Source of the DNA: Amycolatopsis pittospori
Lineage (GTDB): Bacteria > Actinomycetota > Actinomycetes > Mycobacteriales > Pseudonocardiaceae
Reading direction: 5' to 3'
Length of the DNA: 64,000 nucleotides
Assembly (NCBI RefSeq): GCF_013870525.1
Contig: NZ_JACBXD010000037.1
Span: forward strand, 1-64,000
The number at the start of each line of letters is the position of its first letter. Positions within the stretch are counted from its first letter, which is position 1. The position numbers were made by a program, and so were the translations under genes. The notes under the pieces were generated by a model. That model saw only the letters and a program-made list of their open reading frames with translations. It was not told the DNA's origin and made no database searches. Shown here one piece after another: positions 48,301-53,023 of the stretch.

Positions 48301-51300
48301 TGCGAGACGCCGCGCAGGCACTGATGGATCGGCACGCCGTCCTGCGCACCGGGTACCGCTACCTGGCTTCCGGCCGCCCGGTGGCGTTGGTCGCGCGTTC
48401 GGTCACGGTCCCTTGGCGCTTCGTGCCCTCCGCCGACGACGTCGAGACGGAGATGGCCCACGACCGGCGCCGGTTCGATCCGGCGGCCGCCCCGGTGCTG
48501 CGTTTCCTCCTGCTGGCACTGCCGGACGAGCGGCATCGTCTGGTGTTCACCCACCAGCACGTACTGCTCGACGGCTGGTCCGTGCCGCAACTGTTCGCGG
48601 AGCTGTCGCAGCTCTACGCCGGTGCGAGCCTGGAGCCCGCCCGGCAGTACCGCGACCACCTCGGCTGGCTCGGGGACCAGGATCGCGACGCCGCCGAAGT
48701 CGCTTGGCGGCAGGCGCTCGACGGCCTGACCGAACCGACGCACGTCGTCCCGCATGACCCGCAGCGGGTCCCGGCGCTGCCGGAACGCCTTGCGCTGGAA
48801 CTGCCGGAGCAGGCGACGTCGGCGCTGGCCGAACTCGCGCGCTCGCGGGGTCTGACACTGAACACGCTCGTCCAGACCGCGTGGAGCCTCGTGCTCGGCA
48901 AGCTGACCGGCCGGTCCGACGTCGTCTTCGGCGCGACCATCGCCGGGCGCCCGCCCGAACTGGCGGGGGTCGAGCGGATGATCGGCCTGTTCATCAACAC
49001 GGTCCCGGTCCGGATCACGGTCGACCCCGCCGAGCGGCTGGGTGCGCTCCTCGACCGCGTTCAGGACGAACAATCCGGCCTGATGGCGCATCAGCACCTC
49101 GGGCTCGCCGACATCCAGCGCGGCGCCGGACTCGGCGAACTGTTCGACACGTTGATGGTCTTCGAGAGCTACCCGGGTGCGGACGAGGACGAGACCGGCA
49201 GCGGACTGCGTGGCGAGATCGTGCGCCACGAGGACTCCACGCACTATCCGCTCACCTGGGCGGTGGAACCGGGCGAGAGGCTGAAGCTCACCGCCGAATA
49301 CCGCGCGGATCTCTTCGACGAGGGGATGCCGGAACGGCTTCCGGTGGCGATGGAACGGGTGCTGGCCGCGATGGTGTCCGATGTGGACGTCCGCGTCGGA
49401 CGGATCGACATCCTCGCCGAGGCCGAACTCGACCGGATCGTCCACGGCTGGAACGACACGGCGCTCGTCGTGGAACCGTCCACCGTGGCCGGTTTGTTCG
49501 AGGCGCAGGCCCGGCGGTCGCCGGAAGCGACGGCGGTGGTGTCCGGCGACGTCACCTGGACCTTCGCGGAGCTGAACGAACGCGCCAACCGGCTCGCCCG
49601 GGTGCTGGTCGCCCACGGGGTCGCGCCGGAGGACTTCGTCGCGCTCTCGTTGCCCCGTTCGGCGGACGTGCTGCTGGCGATCCTCGCCGTCCACAAGGCG
49701 GGGGCGGCGTACCTGCCGCTCGATCCGGACTACCCGGCCGAGCGACTGGCGGCCATGCTCGCCGACGCGCGGCCCAAGGTGATCCTGACCGAGCCCGAGC
49801 TGCTGGAGTCGCTGCCGCGGACCGAGATCGAGACGCTGGTGCTCTGCGCGCTCAGCACCGAAGACCGGCTTTCGAGCGACCTCACCGACCGCGACCGCAT
49901 CCGCCCGCTTTCCCCGGAACACCCGGCGTACGTCATCTACACCTCGGGGTCGACCGGGACGCCCAAGGGTGTCGTCGTCCCGCATCGCGGTGTGGTGAAC
50001 CTGTTCCACAGCCATCGCGCGACGCTGCACCGCCCCGCGGTCGAGGCCACCGGCAAGCCGCATCTGCGGGTGGGGCACGCGTGGTCGTTCTCCTTCGACG
50101 CCTCCTGGCAGCCGCAACTGTGGCTGCTCGACGGGCACGCGGTGCATATCGTGGACGAGGAGACCCGCCGCGACCCCGAACTGCTGGCCGCGATGATCGA
50201 TCGCGACGGCTTCGACTTCATCGAGGTCACTCCGTCGTTCTTCGCGCAGATGGCGGACGCGGGGTTGCTCGACGGCGACCGGTGCCCGCTGGCGGTGATC
50301 GGCGTCGGCGGCGAGGCGGTGCCCGAGAGCCTGTGGCGTCGCCTGGCCACTTTGGACGGAACCGAGGCCTTCAACCTGTACGGCCCGACGGAGTCCACAG
50401 TGGACGCGCTGGTCGCGAGGATCGGCGACAGCGAGAAGCCGCTGGTCGGCCGTCCGGTCGCCAACACCCGGGCGTATGTGCTGGACGCCGCGCTGCGGCC
50501 GGTCCCACCAGGCGTCACCGGTGAGCTCTACCTCGCCGGGGCCGGTCTCGTCCGGGGTTATCTCGGGCGGGCGGCGTTGACGTCGGAGCGGTTCGTGGCC
50601 GACCCGTTCGGTCCGGCGGGGGAGCGGATGTACCGCACCGGCGACCTGGCGCGGTGGACCGCGGACGGCAGGCTGGACTTCGGCGGACGGGCCGACGACC
50701 AGGCGAAGATCCGCGGCTTCCGGATCGAACCGGCCGAGATCGAAGCCGTGCTGGAGCGGCACGAGGACGTGGCGCAGGCTGTCGTCCTGGTACGTGAGGA
50801 CCGGCCCCGGGTCAAACAGCTGGTCGCCTACGTCGTGACCACCATGGATTCCCCCGACCTGCGCCGGTTCGCGATGGAGTCGTTGCCGGACTACATGGTC
50901 CCGGCGGCGTTCGTCACGCTGGACGCGCTTCCGGTGCTGTCCAACGGGAAGCTGGATCGCAAGGCACTGCCCGCCCCGGATTACGCGGAGCTGGCCGGAG
51001 GCCGCGCGCCGGAGACCGACCGCGAGAAGACGCTGTGCGCGGTGTTCGCCGAAGTACTCGGCGTCCCGGAGCTGGGCGTGGACGACGACTTCTTCGCCCT
51101 CGGCGGGGACAGTATCGTCGCGATGCAGCTGGTCGGCCGCGCGAGGGCGGCCGGGTTGCGGATCTCGCCGCGTCAGGTGTTCTCCGGGCGTACCGTCGAG
51201 GCACTCGCCGAAGTCGCCACCGAGGTGGTCGCGGCGACCGGTCCGGCGGACGACGGGACCGGCACGGTCGGACTGACGCCGATCATGCACGCCCTGCGGG

Positions 51301-52658
51301 AACTGGGCGGGCCGATCGCCGGATACCACCAGGCGGCGCTGCTGCAGACGCCGTCCGGGATGACCGGCGAGCAGGTGACCGCGGTGCTCGGGGCGGTGCT
51401 CTCGCGGCACGACATGCTGCGCGCCCGGCTCGACCGATCGGTGGACGGCTGGGCGCTGCGGGTGCCTCCGCCCGGCGACGTCGCGGGCCTGATCGAACGC
51501 GTGGACATCGAAGGCAGGGAAGGCGACGAGCTGTTCGCGGTGATCAAGGAGCATGCCGGACCGACCCGGTCACGGCTCGATCCGGACGCCGGGACCATGG
51601 TGAGTGTGACCTGGTTCGACGCCGGCGCGTCGGGCACCGGCCGGCTGCTGGTGCTGATCCACCACCTGGTGATCGACGGGGTGTCGTGGCGGATCCTGTT
51701 GCCGGACTTCGCTTCCGCGTGGGAAGCGGTCGCCGCCGGCCGGGAACCGGAACTGTCCTTCGTGGACACGTCGTTCCGCCGGTGGTCGGAGGCGTTGTCG
51801 GCACAGGACCGGGAAGGCGAACTGGAGCTCTGGAAGTCGGTCGTCGGCGGCGGGGACCCGATCCCGCTGGACCGGCCGCTCGACCACGGGCGCGACGTGA
51901 TGGGCACGGTGAAGGCGTTGTCGCTGACCCTGCCCGCCGAACGCACCGCTCCGCTGCTTTCACGGGTGCCCGCGGTGTTCCAGGCGACGATCAACGACGT
52001 CCTGCTCACCGGCCTCGCGCTCGCTGTCGCCCGCTGGCGCCGCGACGAGGGCAGGGCGGTGCTCGTCGACCTCGAAGGCCACGGCCGTGAAGAGGAACTG
52101 GCGGGCGGCGCGGACCTTTCGCGGACCGTCGGCTGGTTCACCAGCGTGGTCCCGGTCCGCCTCGACCTCGGCGACCTCGACCTGGACGACGCGTTCGACG
52201 GCGGACCCGCCGCCGGTGTCGCGCTCGACCGGGTCCGGGCACACTTGGACGGGCTGCCGGTGGCCGGTGTCGGGCACGGGCTGCTGCGGTACTTGAACCC
52301 GCGGACCGGCCCGGAGCTGGCCGCGTTCGCGAAACCGCAGATCGAGTTCAACTACATGGGCCGGTTCGGCGTCCCCGAAGCGACCGACTGGTCGTACGCG
52401 GCGGAAGCCGAGGCGGCCGACCTCGGGGCGGACGACGGGATGCCGGTGTCGCACGCCCTCACGATCAACGCGCTGACCGAGGACCGACCCGGCGGTCCCG
52501 AACTGAGCGCGTACTGGTCCTGGCCGGACGCCGTACTGACCGAAGGATCGGTGCGGGAACTGGCGGAGGCCTGGTTCACCGCGCTGGACGCGCTCGCCCG
52601 GCGGGCGGTCCGGCTCGACTCGCTTGACGACGGAGAACAGAAGGAGAGCAAGGCATGA
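30285..52658 (+). CDS. six-module hydroxamate siderophore NRPS, 7457 aa
   Basis: One polypeptide of 7457 aa reads C1-A1-T1 / C2-A2-T2-E2 / C3-A3(N-MT)-T3 / C4-A4-T4 / C5-A5-T5 / C6-A6-T6-E6. Phosphopantetheine serines are at residues 983, 2011, 3887, 4896, 5894 and 6943. Binding-pocket signatures read by alignment to GrsA/EntF are A1 DVWIIGAVNK, A2 DAWQFGLVDK, A3 DMENLGLINK, A4 and A5 DVWHLSLVDK, A6 DAQEGGLVDK. A3 equals the known coelichelin hydroxyornithine code; A4/A5 are Ser. There is no thioesterase. E2 lacks the catalytic His, and so does C3. The start is ATG 30285 with GGAGG 7 nt upstream. A single TTA codon is at residue 2818. The whole resembles the albachelin synthetase: a linear peptide with fhOrn, N-methyl-hydroxyornithine, Ser residues and a cyclic hydroxyornithine. 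The exact product is inferred. Confidence 0.95.
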   Translation: MTRGFPLTSAQKGIWLAQQLDPADPVYTIGWFTDLRGGIDLGRLGDAVRRAVAEAECLHVTVDHEDGTPVQRPATPGEVAVLDFSGEPDPEGASDEWMRAELAVVADLGRGPLTAHALLVLAEDRVRWFQRYHHLVMDAYGQAVLARRAAELYAGTAEEVAWPLSGLPDAEAAYDGAADRAYWLAELAGRPNPVRLLERASSGPVRLRRHSWELPTAKTGRLRKLALDSGTRLSRVTIAAVAAYAHRVTGAEDVVLGLPVTARTTRELREQPGMTSNVLPLRLTVRPEMTASQLVAQVAAKVTALLTHSRYRGEDLARELGASGGVHELVGLSVNFMAVDAELAFGDASATVHNLELGPISDVAIAAYDDGEGRGLRLDFDADAAVSSDEELAEHRRRFTAVLDALLERPDLPLASVDLLSAEERALVLDDFGTAVAADAPEVSWPEAFARVVARKPAAEAVVCEDVRLTYAEVDAAANRLARLLRRRGVSDEDVVAVAMPRSADLVVALLAVMKAGAAYLPLDLDHPEDRIAYMLSHAGAEIVVSTRDEAAQLPSTVDVERVLLDDPAVVAELATLDASTVDVAGITLDRAAYVIYTSGSTGKPKGVVLSHDGIGSLISTATERIGIGPDSRVVQFASTGFDVTVWDLVMSLCVGGTVIVVPSHRRVAGVELTGYITANAATHMILPPSLVAALPPDCELPKGAVLIVGTETVPPELIARWAEDLRVVAAYGLTEATVNSTLWAAEPGWTGPIPIGGPDPNTRCYVLDTALRPVPVGVEGELYVGGRGLARGYAGRAGLTSERFVADPFAGAGERMYRTGDRVRWRADGNLDFLGRTDHQVKIRGFRIEPGEIESALAARAGVERIAVVPREVKPGDRRLVAYVVPEAGGSPSLLKELRTHAESVLPQYMVPSAFVELERLPIMPNGKLDRTSLPLPDFGAAATGRAPRTERERILCDVVARVLGLPSAGADDDFFSLGGDSILSIRLVLGAAEHGLAITPRQVFRHRTPEALAECADVVPGESTVDDRSLLELTDAERASLAEYADVLPVTPLQEGFFFHAEFEGGSAADVYTVQEVLDLEGDVDADALRRSLQALLDRYSSLRSGFRQLDGGQVVQTVTRHAELPWREVTAEDAAEAFEVDRARRFDFARPPLLRAAFARLGEGRAKLALTFHHVIADGWSVAVLLRELLAGYPEVDALPEPDTRAGHLRRLASRDHEASREAWRNALSGVDEPTRLIEAPATTPQPGRVRLNLGGRATAELSAMTRAHGLTLGTVLHGAWGLVLGGLTGRDDVLFGCTVSGRDTGAAGIESAVGLYINTVPVRLRWSPSETVAAVLRRLQDEQASLLEHQHLGLGELQRLAGAGRQDLFDTLVAVENFPREEPSGTLRLTGVEVTDAVHYPVAVSATPGDDLEFTLKFDANRIGAVAAGQLAERFARLLETLTANPGLPIAAVDLLSPAERGRLTELNATAHPVPERTLAGAFAEQVAKTPSATAVVFKDTELSYADLDARAESLARRLRSLGAGPEEIVAVAVPRSAELMVALLGVLKAGAAYLPIDLDYPADRLEYMLADSGARLVVSEPGSASRIPAVAGLTHVSVTGETAVDDVQGTAAGPDNTAYLIYTSGSTGRPKGVAVTHRATVNHLAWMQHEYRLTASDRVLQKTPSGFDASVWEFFWALCEGATVVLAEPDGHRDPAYLARLVRDRGITTLQVVPSLLAVFLGSEEVIEELGRARSLRRVFAGGEALPGEISARWRSLVGVPLYNLYGPTEAAVDATFFDATGSDGITVPIGRPVWNMRTHVLDGYLRPVPDGVAGELYLAGVQLARGYHGRPGLTAERFVADPFGEPGQRLYRTGDLVRRRADGEIEYLGRTDRQVKIRGNRIELGEIEAVLAAQPGVTASAVVAKDGALVGYVAGGADPERLRAAVSDALPAPMVPQAFVVLDEFPLTPSGKLDVRALPAPEIATPAPTVPGDERERALAAIFADVLGLDGVGADGDFFLLGGDSISSIAVSSRARRAGFELSPKDVFELRTPAALAASFTQAEPGPVADAEGVGAVPLLPEVLRLRELGSAAQPESVVLSTPSGADVETLAAALQLVLDHHDGLRLRLSRVASVLWSLETRPQGTVSAADLLRRATDSQEAEYEAAVDRLVDTLLQAVWFDAGDEPGRLLLIAHPVLLDARSWTRLAADLAAAWRAVTGGRAPVFAPVGTSLRTIARRITEGAQDPALLGEIEHWTETLAPGAYAVPVTGVMTDRTISLSTEDTRALVEALPSSAHGDVTDVLLAALKSAVEGDLLVDVHARVNDLPDTIGALTSAHPVRISATGEPPSLLKAVKETVREVPGGYGLLRYLNAQTASLFAGFARPGIALRYDGRVPAGAGEWQVAGRPAVPPPGDHVLRIGAVCEDTEAGPRLTATFAGPADAVALADRWVAALTELATARTGEDVGLTPSDLELVSLTQEEIDRVERSSPVPVADVWPLSPLQEGLFFHSSYNSDRVDIYTIQEAIDFDHRLDAERLRSAVSALLRRIPSLGAGFTSEGLRGPVQFVAAAVEPPLSEVDLSELSEEERRTRLAELMAEDRATRFDLGAPPLFRLKLVRLGDGRDRVVLNRHLLLWDGWSAWLFIEQLFELYDLGGDDRSLPSPGSYVDFLRWLDRQDIEVATSAWREALSGLAEPTVVGPEGQDLVPATPVDLDTVLSGDLSRRLRDQARRHGLTVNSVLNAAWGLVLSTMTGRHDVVFGAAVAGRPAAVPDIENTIGLFLNTVPTRIRLDPAEPVLDMVRRLQSERMDLTPYEFMSLGVLQREAGHRVLFDTLFVLRNADGDERRDGLRHRHGITDLLNIDATHYPLTLVVTPGEEMRFTLSYRDDVIDAAGAASVLDRFTSLVEQLIDDPAKPVGALATVSTEDRAALEAGWAEAEHPVIEDTIADLLAVQAERTPDATALVFGAEQLTYAELDARINRMARLLLAKGAAPEQVIALGLPRSIDMVVALFAVLRTGAAYLPLELDYPADRLAVMLEDAAPLCLVSTKDVSATLPEATPRVLVDEHEDRAFDDGPISDAERPLFARGRADRMEHPAYVIYTSGSTGKPKGVVTPYRGLTNMQLNHQGAIFAPAIASAGGRRLRIAHTVSFAFDMSWEELLWLVEGHEVHVCDEELRRDARALVAYCDEHEVDVINVTPTYAHLLIEEGLLDGHRPALVLLGGEAVSESVWNRLRDTDGTYGYNLYGPTEYTINTLGGGTTDSDTPTVGMPIWNTRAYIVDAWLRPVPDGVAGELYIAGEGLARGYLGRPGLTAERFVADPFATGGGRMYRTGDLVRRRPDGNLDFLGRTDDQVKIRGYRVELGEIETALSRNPEVAQAAVIARPDPSAPGLQRLVGYVVPAELSGDARAEAEADQVGEWRQIYSDEYTEIPTALFTEDFAGWDSSYDGDPIPLEHMREWRRATVERIAELKPERVLEIGVGTGLLMGQIAPLVREYWGTDLAAPVIAKLNRELEQDPALAAKVNLRAQPAHVFDGLPAGRFDTIVINSVIQYFPSVDYLTDVITKAIGLLAPGGALFVGDVRNLRLARSFHTAIQLTRADATSDVAQLRRAIERGAALEKELLIDPDYFTALARRLPDVAAQVRIKRARLHNELSRYRYDAVLVKEPAETLSVARAPRLTWDSVGSLASLERHLADAETLRVSRIPDARQASEVEAMRALDAGAPLIDVLERFRATGGGVEPEEVHELGARLGFRVHCTWSADGAFDAVFVHDGQPDALVTGVHQPVSVGTNLTKYATSPTSARGGGELVQRLRDRLKTELPDYMVPAAFVTLGALPLTDNGKLNVRALPDADPAVRLTESRPAETVEEETLCALFAEVLGLDGVGVEDDFFDLGGHSLLATRLISRARTELGAELAIRDLFEAPTVAELAARAGGGEPARPAVVRVERPDRVPLSSAQRSLWLVDRMEPNAVAYNFPLTFRLRGRLDLVALRAALGDVLGRHEVLRTVFVEHDGEPYQHVLDAPEIPFTVEDCDEAGLDARVAELSRTPFDLAREIPVRLRVLRLGAEDQVISLVLHHVATDEWSDRPFLGDLTSAYHARLAGSSPVWTDLPVQYADFALWQKDFLDQRGAAQVTFWADSLRGAPDELTLPLDRPRPLRPTGRGGKAKSPLPATLSAAVRDLAAGSGASPFMVLQAAVAVLLHRTGAGDDIPLGAPIAGRTDAALDDLVGFFVNTLVLRTDLSGEPTFAELLDRVREADLAAFSHGDLPFERVVEELNPPRRPGRTPLFQVMVGYHRQSGAHDVLGLPAEWFEMDTGMAKFDLHFTMVDDEHTATLMLEYAEDLADAATAGRLLTRLTSVLEQVTAEPDRPVAALDVLVGDELARVTEWNSTAREVPVATLPELFEAQVARTPDAPALVFEGTELSYAEFDARANQLARWLVEQGVGAESVVAVSLPRSIELVVALYAVHKAGGAYLPIDRDYPADRIAFMLEDAAPAVVIDTFPELDGYSGANLDRVVDPGAPAYVIYTSGSTGRPKGVVVPHSGIVNRLLWMQDKYGLTADDRVLQKTPSSFDVSVWEFFWPLVTGATLVVAEPEGHKDPVYLAELIRAARITTVHFVPSMLALFLETPAAAGCTGLRRVLCSGEALPSGLARRFADVLGDGLHNLYGPTEASVDVTAWPAGAETTPSVPIGRPVWNTRTYVLDARLNPVPPGVPGELYLAGVQLARGYLARPGLTAERFVANPFTAGERMYRTGDLARWSGEGVLEFLGRVDDQVKIRGFRVELGEVEAALTASGSVTRAVVVAREDRLVAYVVGSDSGLRTEVAAKLPEHMVPSAIVVLDEIPLTPNGKIDRKALPSPEFATVEGREPRNAREVALCALFADVLGVESVGIDDDFFALGGHSLLVMRLVSRITAGLDAGVSVRDVFDAPTVAALAERLAAPSARPALTAGQRPEVLPLSPAQQRLWFLYQLEGSTPTYNIPLAWRLHGELDADALRAAIGDVVERHETLRTVFVEEEGVASQHVLADARPDVTFVAAEDLPAQLSAEAGRGFALDEDLPIRVTVFAVSPREHVLLLVLHHVATDEWSRGPLMNDLATAYAARLANETPQWTKLPVQYADYALWQRELLESTSAGQLEFWRDALAGLPDELTLPTDRPRPAEASHRGGLVTFPIDDVLTGRLREVARRHDVSMFMLAQAAVAALLHRLGAGDDIPLGAPSSGRTDERLESLVGFFVNSLVLRTDLSGDPAFGDLLARVRAADLAAFEHQELPFERLVDAVNPERSLARHPLFQVMVVYLPESGEGLELPGLRADREDFAQGIAKFDLEFAFLENTNGISGAIEYSADLFDHATAEAFARRLVAVLDQVAVDPGITVGALDVVDEDERALLERWNDTTHDVPATTLPELFEAQVARTPDAPALVFEDSTLSYAELNERANRLARWLVEQGVGAESIVAVSLPRSLELVVALYAVHKAGGAYLPLDTDYPADRLAFMLEDASPTVVLDTLPALDGYSGADLGRTVDPSAPAYVIYTSGSTGRPKGVVVPHKGIVNRLLWMQDEYGLTADDRVLQKTPSSFDVSVWEFFWPLVAGATLVVAKPDGHRDPRYLQELIRDQRITTLHFVPSMLQAFLAEEPRWHGVRRVLCSGEALPPELAARVDVPLHNLYGPTEASVDVTSWEVVDDTVPIGRPVWNTRTYVLDARLNPVPPGVAGELYLAGTQLARGYLGRAGLTAERFIANPFTAGERMYRTGDLARWRADGALEYLGRADDQIKLRGFRIELGEIESVLSRRVPARVLLREGRLVAYLAGQADVEEARRLAETALPEYMVPSAFVVVDEFPLTPNGKLDRKALPAPDFAEAVSDDTPRTEREELLASLVAGVLGLGKVGIHDDFFRLGGDSIVAMQLVGRVRGAGLLLSPRDVFRHRTVAALAEACSVRLDAPASSSGKPLVELDAAERAEILEAAPDTAEVWPLTPLQSGLLFHATMDGDGPDVYTVQVAFDLEGPLDPERLRDAAQALMDRHAVLRTGYRYLASGRPVALVARSVTVPWRFVPSADDVETEMAHDRRRFDPAAAPVLRFLLLALPDERHRLVFTHQHVLLDGWSVPQLFAELSQLYAGASLEPARQYRDHLGWLGDQDRDAAEVAWRQALDGLTEPTHVVPHDPQRVPALPERLALELPEQATSALAELARSRGLTLNTLVQTAWSLVLGKLTGRSDVVFGATIAGRPPELAGVERMIGLFINTVPVRITVDPAERLGALLDRVQDEQSGLMAHQHLGLADIQRGAGLGELFDTLMVFESYPGADEDETGSGLRGEIVRHEDSTHYPLTWAVEPGERLKLTAEYRADLFDEGMPERLPVAMERVLAAMVSDVDVRVGRIDILAEAELDRIVHGWNDTALVVEPSTVAGLFEAQARRSPEATAVVSGDVTWTFAELNERANRLARVLVAHGVAPEDFVALSLPRSADVLLAILAVHKAGAAYLPLDPDYPAERLAAMLADARPKVILTEPELLESLPRTEIETLVLCALSTEDRLSSDLTDRDRIRPLSPEHPAYVIYTSGSTGTPKGVVVPHRGVVNLFHSHRATLHRPAVEATGKPHLRVGHAWSFSFDASWQPQLWLLDGHAVHIVDEETRRDPELLAAMIDRDGFDFIEVTPSFFAQMADAGLLDGDRCPLAVIGVGGEAVPESLWRRLATLDGTEAFNLYGPTESTVDALVARIGDSEKPLVGRPVANTRAYVLDAALRPVPPGVTGELYLAGAGLVRGYLGRAALTSERFVADPFGPAGERMYRTGDLARWTADGRLDFGGRADDQAKIRGFRIEPAEIEAVLERHEDVAQAVVLVREDRPRVKQLVAYVVTTMDSPDLRRFAMESLPDYMVPAAFVTLDALPVLSNGKLDRKALPAPDYAELAGGRAPETDREKTLCAVFAEVLGVPELGVDDDFFALGGDSIVAMQLVGRARAAGLRISPRQVFSGRTVEALAEVATEVVAATGPADDGTGTVGLTPIMHALRELGGPIAGYHQAALLQTPSGMTGEQVTAVLGAVLSRHDMLRARLDRSVDGWALRVPPPGDVAGLIERVDIEGREGDELFAVIKEHAGPTRSRLDPDAGTMVSVTWFDAGASGTGRLLVLIHHLVIDGVSWRILLPDFASAWEAVAAGREPELSFVDTSFRRWSEALSAQDREGELELWKSVVGGGDPIPLDRPLDHGRDVMGTVKALSLTLPAERTAPLLSRVPAVFQATINDVLLTGLALAVARWRRDEGRAVLVDLEGHGREEELAGGADLSRTVGWFTSVVPVRLDLGDLDLDDAFDGGPAAGVALDRVRAHLDGLPVAGVGHGLLRYLNPRTGPELAAFAKPQIEFNYMGRFGVPEATDWSYAAEAEAADLGADDGMPVSHALTINALTEDRPGGPELSAYWSWPDAVLTEGSVRELAEAWFTALDALARRAVRLDSLDDGEQKESKA
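33361..37695 (+). other. NRPS module 2 (C-A-T-E) with degenerate epimerization domain
   Basis: C2 is intact (HHVIADGWS, His1176-His1177). The A2 signature is DAWQFGLVDK. This differs from the Ser code of A4/A5 and resembles codes I recall for Gln in Pseudomonas lipopeptide synthetases. E2 (about residues 2050-2470) retains the overall fold and the GYGLLRYLN motif but reads HPVLLDARS at 2181 instead of HHxxxDGxS. It also lacks EGHGRE and RTVGWFT. Confidence 0.75.
37696..42069 (+). other. NRPS module 3 (C-A-MT-T), N-methyl-hydroxyornithine
   Basis: The C3 motif is HLLLWDGWS (residues 2619-2627), so Leu2620 replaces the catalytic second His. A3 signature DMENLGLINK is the classical hydroxyornithine code. 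An S-adenosylmethionine-dependent methyltransferase of about 240 residues (3405-3640; VLEIGVGTGLL) is inserted between core motifs A8 and A10. This would N-alpha-methylate the residue. T3 is LGGHSLL. Confidence 0.85.
42070..45095 (+). other. NRPS module 4 (C-A-T), serine
   Basis: C4 has HHVATDEWS at residue 4067 (Glu for Gly, common in actinomycete L-L condensation domains). A4 signature DVWHLSLVDK is a serine code, and the surrounding core (FDVSVWEFFWPL, THFVPSML-like) is very close to EntF. T4 is LGGHSLL. Confidence 0.85.
45096..48090 (+). other. NRPS module 5 (C-A-T), serine
   Basis: C5 has HHVATDEWS at residue 5073, A5 signature DVWHLSLVDK (Ser) and T5 LGGDSI. Parts of A5 are identical at the DNA level to A4, including an 89-nt tract, pointing to duplication or gene conversion. 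Confidence 0.85.
48091..52658 (+). other. NRPS module 6 (C-A-T-E), predicted cyclic hydroxyornithine, no TE
   Basis: C6 has QHVLLDGWS with catalytic His6092 kept. A6 signature DAQEGGLVDK shares with A3 the altered spacing FD-x-SW and the long insertion before A4, suggesting an ornithine-type pocket with Glu278. T6 is followed by an intact E domain (HHLVIDGVS at 7126; EGHGREEE; RTVGWFTS; FNYMGRF). The protein stops right after it. Release is probably by intramolecular attack of the N5-hydroxylamine, giving a six-ring cyclic hydroxamate. Confidence 0.8.
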
Positions 52659-52864
52659 CGAACCCGTTCGAGAACCCCGACGGCTCGTACCTGGTGCTGG
52701 TCAACGACGAGGGGCAGCACAGCCTGTGGCCCGAGTTCGTCGAGGTCCCGGCGGGCTGGACCACGAAGTTCGGCCCGGCCGCGCGTCCGGAGTGCCTCGA
52801 GTACGTCGAGACCCACTGGACCGACCTGCGGCCCGCTTCGCTGGTGAAGGCCATGGAGTCCTGA
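52655..52864 (+). CDS. MbtH-family NRPS accessory protein
   Basis: This complete 69-aa MbtH-like protein has the conserved NDEGQHSLWPEF and the C-terminal signature CLEYVETHWTDLRPASL. MbtH proteins bind and activate adenylation domains. Its ATG overlaps the NRPS stop (ATGA), ensuring coupled synthesis with the giant synthetase. A long perfect palindrome follows 16 bp after the stop. Confidence 0.97.
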   Translation: MTNPFENPDGSYLVLVNDEGQHSLWPEFVEVPAGWTTKFGPAARPECLEYVETHWTDLRPASLVKAMES

Positions 52865-52880
52865 CCCTCTTGGGCCGAGT

Positions 52881-52930
52881 TGGTCGTGAGTGGCGATTCG
52901 GGTTCTAACCCGAATCGCCACTCACGACCA
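52881..52930. repeat. 24-nt perfect palindrome, likely terminator of the NRPS operon
   Basis: The arms TGGTCGTGAGTGGCGATTCG plus four more bases are perfectly complementary, with only 2 unpaired bases by sequence (4-nt loop physically). A degraded right-arm copy is present at 63378-63400. It lies between the converging mbtH and binding-protein genes. Confidence 0.85.
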
Positions 52931-52973
52931 CCTGTACCGACGCATCACCGCCGCTTTGACCGCCCGAGCACGA

Positions 52974-53008
52974 AACAGGGCCGCGAGCGGGAAGCTCGCG
53001 GCCCTGTT
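52974..53008 (-). terminator. GC-rich stem-loop terminator of the binding-protein gene
   Basis: Perfect 15-nt arms (AACAGGGCCGCGAGC and its complement) with a 5-nt loop lie 16 bp past the stop. In the leftward direction a short U stretch follows. Confidence 0.8.
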
Positions 53009-53023
53009 CCTTTCCAGGAGTGG

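Noticed and set aside
45660..51554. Second long antisense open frame opposite NRPS modules 5-6
   Set aside because: Same reason: no recognisable domains, composition driven by the complementary strand, and no promoter or ribosome site.
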